Positions 43,227 to 51,944 of a DNA stretch of 64,000 bases are shown here, one piece after another. Position 1 is the stretch's first letter. Each line of letters starts with the position of its first letter. The notes under the pieces are model-generated. The model saw only the letters and a list, made by a program, of their open reading frames with translations, had not been told where the DNA came from and searched no databases. The stretch is taken from positions 682,001 through 746,000 of the forward strand of contig NZ_CP104209.1 of the NCBI RefSeq assembly GCF_025244765.1, given 5' to 3'. The translations under genes and the position numbers were made by a program. Source of the stretch: Empedobacter stercoris. Its GTDB lineage: Bacteria; Bacteroidota; Bacteroidia; Flavobacteriales; Weeksellaceae.

Positions 43227-43496
43227 ATGACTACTTTTTTAATTATTGCTTTACTTACAATTAACGCCATAGCGTTTCTTCTATTCAAAATAGATAAAAG
43301 AAACTCAATTTTAGGAAAACGAAGAGTTTCCGAATGGACGCTTTGTTTAATTACATTAATTGGTGGAACCATAGGCTCATTAATGTCTATGCAAATTTAT
43401 CGTCACAAAACAAGAAAAAAATCTTTTATTTTTAAAATAATCCTTATTGCAGTTCTACAATGTAGTGCTTTGATATTTCTAATGGATCGTATTTAA
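43227..43496 (+). CDS. DUF1294 small membrane protein
   Basis: An 89-residue protein with two hydrophobic helices (about 3-20 and 66-84). It has the DUF1294 motifs DKRNSILGKRRVSEWTL and GGTIGSLMSMQIYRHKT. The conserved basic middle may face the cytoplasm. Function of this family is unknown. Confidence 0.88.
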   Translation: MTTFLIIALLTINAIAFLLFKIDKRNSILGKRRVSEWTLCLITLIGGTIGSLMSMQIYRHKTRKKSFIFKIILIAVLQCSALIFLMDRI

Positions 43497-43498
43497 TT

Positions 43499-43891
43499 TT
43501 AATACCTAAACCTACGACTGTCTTTTTTCTCTGCGAGTTGTTTCTTTTGATTCAATCTTTTTTGTTGAGAAGCTTTCGTAGGTTTTGTTTTCCTTCTAAA
43601 CTTCGGTATAATCAATGATTTTTCAACCAATTCCATCATATTCTTTGTCACTTTTTCTTTATTATCTAATTGCGATCGTGACTGTTGAGAACTTAGTTGT
43701 AAATAACCTTCAGCATTAATTTTATTTTTTAATTTTTCTGAAATCATCGCCTTCTCTTCATCTGAAAAAAATTGAGATTCGAAAACATGCCATTTAGCTA
43801 AAACCATTGTTTCAACTTTATTTACATGCTGTCCTCCAGCTCCACTACTCCTTGCAGTTTTATAATTAATTTCAGAAGTAAAATCTTTCAT
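43499..43891 (-). CDS. arfB: Ribosome rescue factor ArfB (YaeJ-like)
   Basis: A 130-residue protein with the catalytic GGQ at residues 19-21 (SGAGGQHVNK) and a C-terminal basic tail (KTKPTKASQQKRLNQKKQ). The absence of a codon-recognition domain and the tail distinguish it from RF1 and RF2. The tail enters the empty mRNA channel and the GGQ releases peptide from non-stop ribosomes. It lies 19 bases after the aldo/keto reductase gene. Confidence 0.92.
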   Translation of the reverse strand: MKDFTSEINYKTARSSGAGGQHVNKVETMVLAKWHVFESQFFSDEEKAMISEKLKNKINAEGYLQLSSQQSRSQLDNKEKVTKNMMELVEKSLIIPKFRRKTKPTKASQQKRLNQKKQLAEKKDSRRFRY

Positions 43892-43910
43892 TTTATGAAT
43901 TTAAAACAAT

Positions 43911-44864
43911 TTAATTATTACTTGCCTCTGTTAAAAGTTTTACATCATCATGAGATAATTTCACATTAACAGCTTCAACAAAAGCATCAAGATGTTGCTC
44001 TTTTGTAGCACTTGCAATTGGCGCAACAACCGTTTTTTGTTCTAATAACCAAGCTAACGAAACTGCCGAATATGAGATATTGTATCGATTAGAAATTGTT
44101 TCTAATGCATCTAAAATTCGAAAACCTTTTTCATTTAGATACTTCTTTATTCCATCACCTCTCAAACTTTTTTGCAAATCCTCTTCGTTTCTATATTTTC
44201 CAGACAAGAACCCGCTTGCTAAACTATAATAAGGTATTACCGCTAAATTATATTTTTCAGCAATTGGTTGCAAAAACTCTTCGAAATGTTGACGATCATA
44301 CAAATTGTATTCAGGCTGCAACGTCTTATAGTGAGGTAAATTATAAAGCTCTGATTTATCAAGAGATTCACCCAAACGTTCTGAAGAAAAATTTGACGCT
44401 CCAATGAAGCGAACCTTTCCTTCTTTTACTAATTGATTGTAGGCTGATAAAGTTTCCTCTACAGGTGTATTGACATCATCATAATGTGTTTGATACAAAT
44501 CGATATAATCTGTTTGTAAACGAGTAAGTGACTCTTCAACTTCTTTTAGAATATGTGCTTTGGTTGTATTTGGTTTATCTTGAATCATATTTCGTCCACC
44601 AACTTTCGTTGCCAAAACAAGCTGATCCCTACCGCCTCTTGACTTTAACCAATTTCCAATTATTTTCTCTGATTCTGTTCCAACATTACCAGGAACCCAA
44701 TAAGAATAATTATTTGCAGTATCTATGGCATTAAATCCTCTATCGATGAAAGCATCCAAAATTCGGAATGATTCTTCTTCATTCAATGTCCATCCAAAAA
44801 CGTTTCCTCCAAAAAAAATTGGCTCGATCTCTAAGTCTGTATTTCCTAATTGTACCTTTTTCAT
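43911..44864 (-). CDS. Aldo/keto reductase
   Basis: A 317-residue AKR barrel. The family features are DTANNYSYWVPG, the catalytic-region LATKVGG, ITQ-type DYIDLYQTHYDD, and IGASNFSSERL. It begins MKKVQLGNTDLEIEP, the N-terminal signature of the YajO/Tas-type group. It reduces aldehydes or ketones with NADPH. The start is 12 bases after a minus-strand terminator, and a promoter lies further up, so a leader RNA precedes it. It is probably co-transcribed with arfB. Confidence 0.92.
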   Translation of the reverse strand: MKKVQLGNTDLEIEPIFFGGNVFGWTLNEEESFRILDAFIDRGFNAIDTANNYSYWVPGNVGTESEKIIGNWLKSRGGRDQLVLATKVGGRNMIQDKPNTTKAHILKEVEESLTRLQTDYIDLYQTHYDDVNTPVEETLSAYNQLVKEGKVRFIGASNFSSERLGESLDKSELYNLPHYKTLQPEYNLYDRQHFEEFLQPIAEKYNLAVIPYYSLASGFLSGKYRNEEDLQKSLRGDGIKKYLNEKGFRILDALETISNRYNISYSAVSLAWLLEQKTVVAPIASATKEQHLDAFVEAVNVKLSHDDVKLLTEASNN

Positions 44865-44876
44865 AGGTATAAAGAT

Positions 44877-45017
44877 AAAAAAAAGCTACTTTGCAGTAGC
44901 TTCCTGGTGTAAAATTTTTTGACTCACACGTCGAAAAAATGTAACTTTTAAGATACTTATGATGTCTTCATAGGTTTAGAAAACGAAGTATCTAAGTTTA
45001 ATACTTAGTTTGAAATC
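44877..45017 (-). ncRNA. Structured leader or small RNA upstream of the aldo/keto reductase
   Basis: Transcription from the TATATTTG box at 45024-45031 would start near 45017 and run through short stems: TAAGT/ACTTA, and AGATACTT paired with AAGTATCT. It ends at the hairpin AAGCTACT (44902-44895) / AGTAGCTT (44890-44883), followed by eight U (44884-44877), 12 bases before ATG 44864. It contains only a four-residue ORF (ATG 44971, reading MKTS). No known riboswitch is recognised. Confidence 0.45.
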
Positions 45018-45023
45018 GATACA

Positions 45024-45055
45024 CAAATATAGATACTGAATATATTCTATCACAA
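45024..45055 (-). promoter_or_regulatory. Candidate promoter (TTG-21-TATATTTG) of the AKR leader
   Basis: The minus strand has TTG (45055-45053), a 21-base spacer and TATATTTG (45031-45024), close to the Bacteroidota consensus. Confidence 0.55.
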
Positions 45056-45124
45056 AAAACGGAATCTAACTTCGTAAATTGTATTTTTAGCAAGGTGAAA
45101 TTAGCAACCAATCGGGTGAAAATT

Positions 45125-48100
45125 TTAAATGATTTTTAAAATCAGCCTTACTCTTGTCCCTTTTTCTTGAAAAGAAATAAAAATATTCTCATCTAAATTG
45201 TGATTTAACAGTTGTAATCGTTCGTTGATAATTTTCAACGCTTTTGATTCGTAATTTTTATTACCTTTTTCCTGATTCAAAATTCCTTTTCCATTATCTT
45301 CTACCGTAATTTCTAAGAAATTCTGTTGCAAAGCTAACCTCAAGTTAATAGTTGGTTGTAAACTGTATTGATCAAACGCATGAACAAACGCATTCTCGAT
45401 AATAGGTTGAATCAACATTGGAGGGATTTTAATCCGATGAATATCTACATTTTCATCTTTTTCGATAGTAAATTGTATCTTATTATTCCATCTAAAATTT
45501 TCTACCTCAACATATAATTTTAAAAAATCAATTTCATCTTTCAAACTAATTTCATCTTTTGTTGATAGATTCAGCATTTGACGAATTAAATGAGAAAAAC
45601 GACCAAGCGAATTCAATGCATTATCAATATCATTGTCCAAAATATAAAACTGTATAGAATTCAGAACATTGAAAATAAAATGCGGATTCATCTGCGATTG
45701 TAACGCTGTTAATTTAGTTTCTGTCAATTGACGCTCCAACAACAATCGTTGATTTTCTTGTCGATTCTTTTCATTCAATTGATTAATTTTTAATTGGTTA
45801 AACTTATTTAAAGTTTTGATTTTATTTGCATTATATCGATAAATAATTAAACTAACAACAAGAATAGATGATAAAATAAAATAAATATTCAAATAAAAAG
45901 GTTCGTCAATATCAAGCGAAATAAGGTCAATAATTTGCTTTGTTCCATTATTGGTATCTGTAATTTCGAGCTGAACTTTATACTTTCCGTATTGTAAATT
46001 TCGTAAATGAATTGTCTCATCTCCAAAATATTCGTTCCAACTTTCATCTGGATTAATTCGATAACGATATTTAAAATTTTGAGCAAAATTTACATCAACA
46101 ACAGAAAAATTAATGGTGACATTATTTTCATTATTTTTCAGTTTTAAGTTTTTATCAATCAAATCAAACCATGCAAATTTATCAATTCCATAATCTTCAT
46201 CATTCACTTTAAAACTTGTAATGATAACTTTTTTCGGATGATTATTTTGTTTAAACAAATTTTCTAAATTCAATTTATAAAATCCGTTTTCAACTCCAAG
46301 TGTCACAATTTTTCCATCAAAATTTGATGAATGAATATCTTTATTGACAAAACCTTGTTCGTTACTAATCATATAAGTTTTTCCCTTATTAAAAACCAAT
46401 AAATTACGATTCGTTCCGATTAAAATACTTTCATCAAAAATATCAATCGAACTGATATTTTCTCCTCCAATTTGACGAATATCAAACATTTTTTTAGTTT
46501 TCAATTCATCTCCTTTCACTTCTAAAATGTATACTTTCGCAAATTCTGTCGCAACCATCAAAAGGTTATCGCCAATACATTTTATCATTTTAATTTTTGA
46601 TTCTGTAAACTGGTTATTTTCTAAATACGAAACAAATTTTCCATTTTCATATTTAAACAATCCATCCAAAGAAGAGCCGAAAAAAACAGCCTTTTTATTT
46701 TTACAAATCGATACCACATCTTTCGGTACGTTTCCTTGTTCTGGTGAATAGGCACGATAATTCAACGAATTAAAATCTTCAAAAATTAAAATTCCTCCGA
46801 CAGGACTTGTTTGAATAAATTGATTGTTAAAAAACGTAAACTGACTTGTTCTGTTTGGTAAATATCTTTTGAAATTTCCTTCAAAATCCAATTCAAAAAG
46901 GCCCAAATTTGTAGCAATAACAAACGAATTTCCATGAATAATTAGTTTATAAAACCGAAGATTTTTTTCTTTTAAATTGAAATCGATTTCGTAAAAATCT
47001 TTGTTCGACTGATTAAGAAAATCTTTATATTTTGCTTTATTACGAAGCATATAATCATAAAATTCTTCTCTTTTTATCAATTTATTGACAACATCATTTT
47101 GTTTAAAATAAAGTCCTTCTGGTGTTAGAAAATAATGTGTATTGTTGATTTTAAAAGTTTCAATTATTCGCTTATTATCAATTGTCGAGAACTCTAAAAA
47201 ATGATTAAAATGAACTTCAAAAAGCCCTTTATCAGCACTTCCTACATAAATCAAATCATCTGTTTTGCTACTAAAAATACGATATGGGAAATCTGAAGCA
47301 ATTCTAAACTTGTCGGTTTGATTTAAAATTTGATTATTCCTTAGCTCCGCAATTATTCCGTTTCCTGCGCCAATATCATAACCTGCAAGTAAAATAGATT
47401 GTCGTTTTTCAGATTTATTATGGTTTCTAAATACTGGTAAATCATAGGTTTCAAAATTCGTTTTATGATTTAAAAAATCGTTGATTGGAATTACTTTTAG
47501 ACCTTTGTTTGAAGATAAATACAGTTTATTTTCATCCACAAAGCTATAATTAATACGATTATAGGAATTGGCTAATTTTAATTTATTCGGTTGAACTTCG
47601 TACACACCATGATCAATTGTGGTAACATACACTTTGTTTTGATACTCAAAAAAAGAGACAGCCTCGAATACAATATTGTTGTTTTTCTCGAAAGCTGGAT
47701 TATAAATTTTTTTTGATTTTGTATCAATTATAGAAACTCCACCTTGAGTAGCAATATAGATTAAATCATTCAAATATAACAAATTACGCACCCTATCCGA
47801 AACTAATCCTTTAGATGTATTAATAAGTTCGTATTGTTGACCGGTAAATTTCAATATTCCTTGTCCATAGCTTCCAAACCAAATATTATGATCTTTGTCT
47901 TCGATAATTTTCCAAATATTATTGTACTGAACTTTCTCAAAACTCTTCATAATTTTGAAATTATCCATATCCTTTACAAAAACACCAAAACGAGTACCAA
48001 CCCAAACAATATTCCGTGAATCTTTGTAAATACTTAAAATTTCGTTAGCAGGTAAACCGTTCTCATAGGTATATTGTTTTGTAAGGACAAATTGCGCAGA

Positions 48101-48154
48101 AAGCCAATTTGAACAAAAAATAGTGATTAGTAGAATGAAGTTACGAAACCACAT
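45125..48154 (-). CDS. Sensor histidine kinase with two-component regulator propeller and LytS-type kinase
   Basis: A 1,009-residue protein with a signal peptide. The periplasmic part has propeller repeats from about 20 to 640 (Reg_prop type, for example GLPANEILSIYKDSRNIVWVGTRFGVF), then a Y_Y_Y domain (VTINFSVVDVNFAQNFKYRYRINPDESW). A single membrane helix lies near 755-775. A coiled stretch leads to the His_kinase domain with the histidine in QMNPHFIFNVLNSIQF and the ATP lid region PPMLIQPIIENAFVHA. It overlaps the response regulator by 14 bases and is translated after it. The ligand is unknown. Confidence 0.92.
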   Translation of the reverse strand: MWFRNFILLITIFCSNWLSAQFVLTKQYTYENGLPANEILSIYKDSRNIVWVGTRFGVFVKDMDNFKIMKSFEKVQYNNIWKIIEDKDHNIWFGSYGQGILKFTGQQYELINTSKGLVSDRVRNLLYLNDLIYIATQGGVSIIDTKSKKIYNPAFEKNNNIVFEAVSFFEYQNKVYVTTIDHGVYEVQPNKLKLANSYNRINYSFVDENKLYLSSNKGLKVIPINDFLNHKTNFETYDLPVFRNHNKSEKRQSILLAGYDIGAGNGIIAELRNNQILNQTDKFRIASDFPYRIFSSKTDDLIYVGSADKGLFEVHFNHFLEFSTIDNKRIIETFKINNTHYFLTPEGLYFKQNDVVNKLIKREEFYDYMLRNKAKYKDFLNQSNKDFYEIDFNLKEKNLRFYKLIIHGNSFVIATNLGLFELDFEGNFKRYLPNRTSQFTFFNNQFIQTSPVGGILIFEDFNSLNYRAYSPEQGNVPKDVVSICKNKKAVFFGSSLDGLFKYENGKFVSYLENNQFTESKIKMIKCIGDNLLMVATEFAKVYILEVKGDELKTKKMFDIRQIGGENISSIDIFDESILIGTNRNLLVFNKGKTYMISNEQGFVNKDIHSSNFDGKIVTLGVENGFYKLNLENLFKQNNHPKKVIITSFKVNDEDYGIDKFAWFDLIDKNLKLKNNENNVTINFSVVDVNFAQNFKYRYRINPDESWNEYFGDETIHLRNLQYGKYKVQLEITDTNNGTKQIIDLISLDIDEPFYLNIYFILSSILVVSLIIYRYNANKIKTLNKFNQLKINQLNEKNRQENQRLLLERQLTETKLTALQSQMNPHFIFNVLNSIQFYILDNDIDNALNSLGRFSHLIRQMLNLSTKDEISLKDEIDFLKLYVEVENFRWNNKIQFTIEKDENVDIHRIKIPPMLIQPIIENAFVHAFDQYSLQPTINLRLALQQNFLEITVEDNGKGILNQEKGNKNYESKALKIINERLQLLNHNLDENIFISFQEKGTRVRLILKII

Positions 48155-48935
48155 TTGATACTATTTTATAGCCAAGCGACGTGACAGGTAAATTTGATCC
48201 GCCTTCTTTTGGTTTACATGCAAGAATCAATACATTGTTTCGTTTATCGAATTTTTTAGCAAAATTTATATTGACCAAATATGAACGATTGACGCGAAAA
48301 AAGTTAGTTTGATCAATTAAATTCTCGACTTCTTTTAAGGTTTTTGTAACCATATATGCATCATCTTTTGTAAATATCGTACAATAACTATCGTCTGCTT
48401 TGCAATAAATGATATCGTCTATTTTAAGAACCAAGACTTCTGTTATAGATGGAATAAAAATAATTCCATGTTCATTTTTAAAGGTATCTTTTAAATTTTC
48501 TGTTTCAACTTCTTCTTCAAAATCGTCGTTGACATTAACTACTTCATTATTATGATTCAATTGACTTTGACGTTCTACAAAACGATTCAATAAAATTTTC
48601 AAATCTGAAATTGCGATTGGTTTCATCAAATATCCCAGACATCCCCATTGATTAACTGCTTGTAAAATATAGTCTGAATGAGCTGTAGTAAAGATCACAT
48701 CAAAAGTAATGTCATCAAAATAATCAAATAATTTGAAGCCATATTCATCTGGCATTTGAATATCTAAAAAAACAATATCAGGTTGATTTTCTTTTATTTT
48801 TTCAACACCTTCTTTTACAGAACTTGCGGTATCAATCAACTTAAAAAAATTAGGTAAAGCATGTTGAATAATTTTCTTTAACCCTTGTTGAGCAAAGTGT
48901 TCATCATCAATGATAAGAGCTTTATAATTGTCCAT
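48141..48935 (-). CDS. LytTR-family response regulator
   Basis: The frame from ATG 48935 gives 264 residues. An upstream TTG start would add 22 residues and sit inside a terminator, so it is not favoured; the TATATTTG box just upstream also supports 48935. The receiver has the acidic pair near D10/D11 and phosphoacceptor Asp58 in IVFLDIQMPDEYG. The C-terminal LytTR DNA-binding domain has GIIFIPSITEVLVLKIDDIIYCKADD and FFRVNRSYLVN. It forms a pair with the kinase that follows. Its targets are unknown. Confidence 0.9.
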   Translation of the reverse strand: MDNYKALIIDDEHFAQQGLKKIIQHALPNFFKLIDTASSVKEGVEKIKENQPDIVFLDIQMPDEYGFKLFDYFDDITFDVIFTTAHSDYILQAVNQWGCLGYLMKPIAISDLKILLNRFVERQSQLNHNNEVVNVNDDFEEEVETENLKDTFKNEHGIIFIPSITEVLVLKIDDIIYCKADDSYCTIFTKDDAYMVTKTLKEVENLIDQTNFFRVNRSYLVNINFAKKFDKRNNVLILACKPKEGGSNLPVTSLGYKIVSNVVS

Positions 48936-48952
48936 TTTAGCGTATTTAATAC

Positions 48953-48960
48953 AAATATAA
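48953..48960 (-). promoter_or_regulatory. Candidate -7 box (TATATTTG) for the LytTR/kinase operon
   Basis: The minus strand reads TATATTTG about 17 bases before ATG 48935, downstream of the terminator of the MFS operon. Confidence 0.5.
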
Positions 48961-48962
48961 AC

Positions 48963-48997
48963 AAAAAAGGATGCTCTATAGAACATCCCTTTTTTAA
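48963..48997. terminator. Terminator after the namA-VOC-MFS operon
   Basis: GGATGCTC and GAACATCC form an imperfect stem over a TATA loop, flanked by A and T runs. Confidence 0.8.
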
Positions 48998-49013
48998 TCA
49001 AGTAATTCTTGAT

Positions 49014-50168
49014 TTATATTTTTTTTGATTTTAATTGAAAAAATAGTGCTGCGATGATAGCTCCTACAGCTGCCATTATAAACCCGACCCATAATTGCGA
49101 ATTAAAACCTAATCCCAATGCAATTGGAATTCCTCCTAAGAATGCACCTAACGCATTTCCAATATTAAAACTCGCTTGTCCAGCTGCTGCTGCTAAAGTT
49201 TCTGATCCTTTTCCATTATTGATTAGCATCATTTGAATTGGAGAACCAATTGTAAAAGCGATCAATCCTGTAATAAACGACATTATATATGCCATTGCTT
49301 GAATATGTGACGTAAAATAAACAATAACTAAGCAAACTGCCATTGACGCAAATGATATAATTGCTGCTTTATTTGGAGACATTGTATCGGCTAATTTTCC
49401 TCCAATAAAATTTCCAACAAACATTCCCAAACCAATTAATGTCATAATAATAGGAACCTGTGTTTTTGGCAAATCTGCGACATTTGTCATTAATGGAGAG
49501 ATGTAACTAATCCAAGCAAATAAACCAGATGTACCGATTGAAATCATAACGATTAAAACCCAAGCTTCCCATTTTTTGAAAAAACTAAGTTGTTCTATCA
49601 AGCTTCCTTTGTTTGTATTTTTGATATTAGGCACCCATAACGATATGGCTAACATTGTGATTAATCCAAGGCTTGCTACAATTCCGAATGTTAAACGCCA
49701 AGAATACAACTGCCCTAATTTTGTCCCCAAAGGAACACCTACTAAATTGGCAAAAGTTAATCCTGCAAACATGATTGATATCGCTTGCGCTTCCTTTCCT
49801 TTAGTAGCTAATTGTGCTGCAACAACAGAGCCAACTCCAAAAAATGCACCATGAGGCAAACCAGACATAAAGCGAGCAATTAATAATGTGGTGTAACTTG
49901 GAGCTATGACAAAAAGTGAATTAAAAATAGTAAACAACAACATAAAAAATATCAATACTTTTTTAGGTGAATACTTACTTGTAGCCATGATTAATGTTGG
50001 AGCGCCAACCATTACACCCATCGCATACATTGATATAAAATTCCCTGCTTTTGGAATTGATATGTTCAAATCTTTTGCAAAATCCTCTAAAACTCCCATC
50101 ATCGAAAATTCCGTCATTCCGATGGCTAAACCTCCCATTGCTAAAGCAAGTAAACTCTTTTGTACCAT
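49014..50168 (-). CDS. MFS efflux transporter, AraJ/DHA1-like
   Basis: A 384-residue membrane protein with about 12 helices. The first helices carry GMTEFSMMGVL, and the later FMSGLPHGAFFGVGS is the AraJ/DHA1 motif. The C-terminal half has IGLGMFVGNFIGGKLAD. These proteins export sugars, arabinose-like compounds or drugs. It is the last gene of an operon with a VOC-family protein (8 bases) and an OYE-family reductase. The substrate is unknown. Confidence 0.9.
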   Translation of the reverse strand: MVQKSLLALAMGGLAIGMTEFSMMGVLEDFAKDLNISIPKAGNFISMYAMGVMVGAPTLIMATSKYSPKKVLIFFMLLFTIFNSLFVIAPSYTTLLIARFMSGLPHGAFFGVGSVVAAQLATKGKEAQAISIMFAGLTFANLVGVPLGTKLGQLYSWRLTFGIVASLGLITMLAISLWVPNIKNTNKGSLIEQLSFFKKWEAWVLIVMISIGTSGLFAWISYISPLMTNVADLPKTQVPIIMTLIGLGMFVGNFIGGKLADTMSPNKAAIISFASMAVCLVIVYFTSHIQAMAYIMSFITGLIAFTIGSPIQMMLINNGKGSETLAAAAGQASFNIGNALGAFLGGIPIALGLGFNSQLWVGFIMAAVGAIIAALFFQLKSKKI

Positions 50169-50176
50169 TTATTTTT

Positions 50177-50566
50177 TTATTCTTCGTATAATTCTATAGG
50201 TAAACCGTCAGGATCTTCAAAAAAAGTAAACTTTTTCTGCGTGTATTCATCCACACGAATTGGTTCTACCTTTATTTCTAACTGCTTTAGTTTTTCAACT
50301 TCATTTTCAATATTCCCAACAGCAAAAGCAATGTGTCTCAAGCCAGAGGCCTCTGGTCGAGAAATACGTTTTGCTGGTTTTGGAAAAGAGAATAATTCGA
50401 TGCAGTAATAATTTTGCAAAGCTAAATCTAATTTATAAGAATCACGTTCTTTTCGATAAACTTCTTGTACAACTTCAAACCCTAAAATTTCAGTATAAAA
50501 CTGTTTTGACTTTTGGTAATCGGAACAAATAATTGCTATGTGATGAATTTTATTTAATGTTAACAT
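50177..50566 (-). CDS. VOC-family protein, glyoxalase-like (SMU1112c/YaeR type)
   Basis: A 129-residue protein with two beta-alpha-beta-beta-beta units. The metal-binding residues appear in HHIAIICSDYQKSKQFYTEI, HIAFAVGN and PDGLPIELYE. It is of the glyoxalase I/bleomycin-resistance fold, so a lyase or dioxygenase of unknown substrate. It lies between the OYE-family gene and the MFS gene with 4 and 8 base gaps. Confidence 0.9.
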   Translation of the reverse strand: MLTLNKIHHIAIICSDYQKSKQFYTEILGFEVVQEVYRKERDSYKLDLALQNYYCIELFSFPKPAKRISRPEASGLRHIAFAVGNIENEVEKLKQLEIKVEPIRVDEYTQKKFTFFEDPDGLPIELYEE

Positions 50567-50570
50567 CTAT

Positions 50571-51650
50571 TTATTTGTAATGATTATTTTTTGCTCTTTC
50601 ATATTGTGGCAACCATTTAATGTCTTCTCCTAACTCTTTCGCTGCATGCAATGCGAAATAAGGATCTCTTAACAATTCTCTTCCTAAAAAGATTAAATCT
50701 GCTTCATTATTTTGTAAAATTTCTTCTGCTTGATTGGGTTCAAAAATTAATCCAACTGCTCCTGTTATAGCATTTACTTGATTTTTAATCTCTTTAGAAA
50801 ATGGAACTTGATAATTTTTCTTCACTTCAATTTTTTGATGACTCACTCCACCTCCAGACGAAACATCAATTACTTCAACACCTCTATATTTCAGAATTTT
50901 ACACAATTCTATTGTTTCTACTAAATTCCATCCATTTTCAGCCCAATCAGAAGCGGATAAACGAATCCAAAGTGATTGAGTCGTCATGTATTTTTTTATT
51001 TCATCAACAATTTCCAAAACAAAACGAATTCTGTTTTCAAAACTTCCACCGTATTCATCTGTTCGATTATTAATCAATGGCGATAAAAATTGATGAGCCA
51101 AATAACCATGTGCACCATGAATTTCTATAATCTCAAAACCAGCTTTTATAGCACGTTCTGTAGCTTTTCCCCATTCTTTTGTTACTGCATTAATTTCATC
51201 AACTGATAATTGATTTGGAATTTCATCTGTTTCATTGAAAGGTAAGTTTGAACTTGAAACCGTTTTCCAACCATTTTCTTCGTTTGATTTTATTTGATGA
51301 TAACCCTTCCAAGGTATTTCAGTACTTGCTTTACGTCCTGCATGCGCTAATTGAATTCCAGGAACACAATTGTAACGTTTAATTTCTTTTGTAATTTTTT
51401 GATAAGCTTCGATGTGTTCATCTTTCCAAATCCCTAAATCTCCATATGAAATTCTACCTTCGGGAACAATTGCTGTAGCTTCTATAATAATCGCCGAAAC
51501 ATTTCCTACCGCACGAGAAACATAATGCTGAAAATGCCAATCATTAGGAAAGCCATCTTCGGAAGAATATTGACACATTGGCGACATGATTATTCTATTT
51601 TTTAATGAAATTGATTCATTTATTTTAATCGGTTCAAATAATTTACTCAT
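50571..51650 (-). CDS. namA: NADPH:flavin oxidoreductase, Old Yellow Enzyme (YqjM/NamA) family
   Basis: A 359-residue TIM barrel. It begins LFEPIKINESISLKNRIIMSPMCQYS, with the flavin-binding Cys of the YqjM subgroup. The catalytic-site residues are in IQLAHAGRKAS and the GAHGYLAHQFLSPL segment. VIDVSSGGGVSHQ and GREL-LRDPYF follow. It reduces activated alkenes with NADPH and FMN. It leads the three-gene operon with VOC and MFS. Confidence 0.94.
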   Translation of the reverse strand: MSKLFEPIKINESISLKNRIIMSPMCQYSSEDGFPNDWHFQHYVSRAVGNVSAIIIEATAIVPEGRISYGDLGIWKDEHIEAYQKITKEIKRYNCVPGIQLAHAGRKASTEIPWKGYHQIKSNEENGWKTVSSSNLPFNETDEIPNQLSVDEINAVTKEWGKATERAIKAGFEIIEIHGAHGYLAHQFLSPLINNRTDEYGGSFENRIRFVLEIVDEIKKYMTTQSLWIRLSASDWAENGWNLVETIELCKILKYRGVEVIDVSSGGGVSHQKIEVKKNYQVPFSKEIKNQVNAITGAVGLIFEPNQAEEILQNNEADLIFLGRELLRDPYFALHAAKELGEDIKWLPQYERAKNNHYK

Positions 51651-51944
51651 AACCTGTATTTTTTAAATATAATTTTGACTAAAATTCGACAATTTGATTC
51701 AATTCTTAAAATGATTTACCTTAAAATAATTTCTATTTCATCTCATTTTTCAAGTTTAAAACGAGACGAAAATCGTTAAATCATAAATGTTTTTAACATT
51801 TTATCAAAAGCTGACAAAAAACATAAATTTTAAAAAATCTAATAATCAATCCGATATCATAGTAAATCTCTAAGGTTCAGAATAATTTTTAATAAATCTT
51901 GCATTGTTTCTTAGTTTGTTCGTAATTTTACAAAAAAGTGAATT
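51651..51944. other. 294-base AT-rich intergenic region, nothing found
   Basis: I see no convincing reading frame, hairpin or consensus promoter box in this stretch, which holds the divergent regulatory regions of namA and ndh. Confidence 0.4.

Noticed and set aside
44096-44734. Plus-strand frames inside the aldo/keto reductase gene
   Set aside because: They are antisense shadows of a real gene and resemble no protein family.
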